Source: Snuella sedimenti (GTDB taxonomy: Bacteria > Bacteroidota > Bacteroidia > Flavobacteriales > Flavobacteriaceae). Taken from it: 64,000 bases of DNA. The notes beneath the pieces were generated by a model that was not told the origin of the DNA, did no database searches, and saw nothing but the letters and a program-made list of their open reading frames with translations. The position numbers and the translations under genes were made by a program. Numbering within the stretch: position 1 is the first letter of the stretch; every line of letters starts with the position of its first letter. The DNA is taken from positions 310,001 to 374,000 of the forward strand of contig NZ_JAELVQ010000001.1 of NCBI RefSeq assembly GCF_016428595.1. Reading direction: 5' to 3'. This document shows, piece by piece, positions 63,209 through 64,000 of the stretch.

Positions 63209-64000
63209 ATGTTTAACAAAGAAGTAAAATCAGTTTTAGACTTAATCAAGGCTTTCCCCACAGAGCAGGATTGTATTGACCATTTAGAAATACTACGTTG
63301 GAACGGTAATGTTATAAGCCCTTTTGATTCTACTTCTAAAGTTTATAAATGTAAGAATAACCGTTACAAGTGCAAAAACACAGGAAAGTATTTTAACGTT
63401 AAGACCAATACTATTTTTGATAATACTAAAATGGAGCTTCAAAAGTGGTTCTTAGCTATTTGGATTGTTACTTCTCACAAAAAAGGTATTTCTAGTCTGC
63501 AATTAAGCAGAGACTTAGGAATAACACAAAAAAGCGCATGGTTTATGCTTCAACGCATTAGAAACTGTTTTGGGTTGGACGATAACTAACAATTAGAGGG
63601 CGAAGTTGAAATGGATGAGACTTATGTAGGTGGCAAAAACGAAAACAGAAGTATCTCAATCAGACACGATAAATCAGAGGGAACATTAGAGCGATATAAA
63701 AAATCGACTGTATTCGGTATGGTCAAGAGAGAAGGTGAAGTAAGGGCTAAACACGTTCAAAACGCTTCTGAACTATCTTTAATCCCTGTTATATATGAGA
63801 ATGTAAATGTGGAAACTAAAGTCTATACAGACCAACATAAAAGCTATTCTAAACTAAAAAGAGTTTATGACCATAAAATCGTTAAACATAGCAAAGGACA
63901 ATATGTAAAAGGACGAGTAAGCACAAACACTATCGAAAGTTTTTGGGCAATATTGAAGCGTGGTATTTATGGAATATGCCTTTTTACTTCCAAAAAACAT
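63209..64000 (+). pseudogene. IS1595-family (ISXO2-like) transposase, interrupted by a stop codon, cut by window edge
   Basis: The ATG at 63209 opens the transposase: an N-terminal zinc ribbon with C...C patterns (KCKNNRYKCKNTGKYFNV) and an SLQLSRDLGITQKSAWFMLQRI segment. After 126 residues a TAA at 63587-63589 breaks it. In the same frame the sequence continues with EMDETYVGGKNEN, TDQHKSYSKL, VSTNTIESFWAILKRGIYGI, which are the first Asp, second Asp and N/E of the ISXO2 catalytic domain. A -7 box TATATTTG lies at 63170-63177. The left inverted end was not located. Confidence 0.85.

Noticed and set aside
1-64000. CRISPR arrays, tRNA or rRNA genes
   Set aside because: No regularly spaced identical repeats, clover-leaf sequences or rRNA motifs were seen in reading the window.

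Overview
The window looks like chromosome from a member of the Flavobacteriaceae (Bacteroidota). The DNA is AT-rich. Promoters carry the Bacteroidota -7 box TANNTTTG, often only a few bases before the start codon. One protein ends in a type IX secretion sorting domain. TonB receptors with carboxypeptidase-regulatory N-terminal domains and families typical of flavobacteria are also present. No rRNA, tRNA or CRISPR array was seen.

Layout. 1-6076 is the end of a nitrous-oxide gene cluster (nosY) followed by a nitric oxide reductase cluster norC-norB-norQ-norD-norE-norF. 6.1-7.5 kb holds a polyprenyl synthase on the minus strand. 7.55-14.9 kb is a TetR-controlled RND efflux operon with a palindromic operator and an unexpected four-helix-bundle gene inside it. 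15-29.6 kb is mostly housekeeping (aspS, a ClC channel, tadA, dxs, dgt), with a secreted hydrolase and a large T9SS cargo protein. 29.6-40.3 kb reads as a phosphate-starvation island: a small carboxypeptidase-regulatory protein, a TonB receptor, a duplicated beta-solenoid lipoprotein, a YwqK-like protein, an OprO/P-type porin and a PiT transporter. Six of its promoters share an 11-bp-periodic TTAAC-like array at a fixed distance from the -7 box. An orphan terminator marks a probable small RNA. 41.6-45.6 kb holds two pirins, a GNAT enzyme, an OsmC protein and a TMEM175-like channel. 46-56 kb has an OmpA lipoprotein, class I ribonucleotide reductase, MarC, an S41 protease, dCMP deaminase and HupE. 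56-61.5 kb holds smaller conserved genes. 61.5-64 kb is accessory-looking: a RadC-type JAB protein, a phage-like small ORF, a HEPN-like protein and a nonsense-interrupted IS1595-family transposase.

The most unusual signal is a set of small dispersed repeats. Element A (about 140-150 bp, four full copies and one short copy) always sits exactly at a start codon. It begins with ATGAAACG, carries a conserved 17-codon mini-ORF and a hairpin that keeps pairing while its sequence changes, and ends with a new ATG or GTG followed by AAA, which starts the downstream gene. It lies in front of norB, tolC, an osmC gene, a GNAT gene and the carboxypeptidase-regulatory gene. Each gene's original translation start therefore seems to have been handed to a mobile leader. 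Element B (118 bp, two inverted copies around dgt) and element C (about 160 bp, three copies placed after or near stop codons) are separate palindromic MITE-like families.

All function calls come from reading motifs and gene order. No database search was run, so family names rest on recognisable motifs, and regulatory claims are inference from pattern and spacing.
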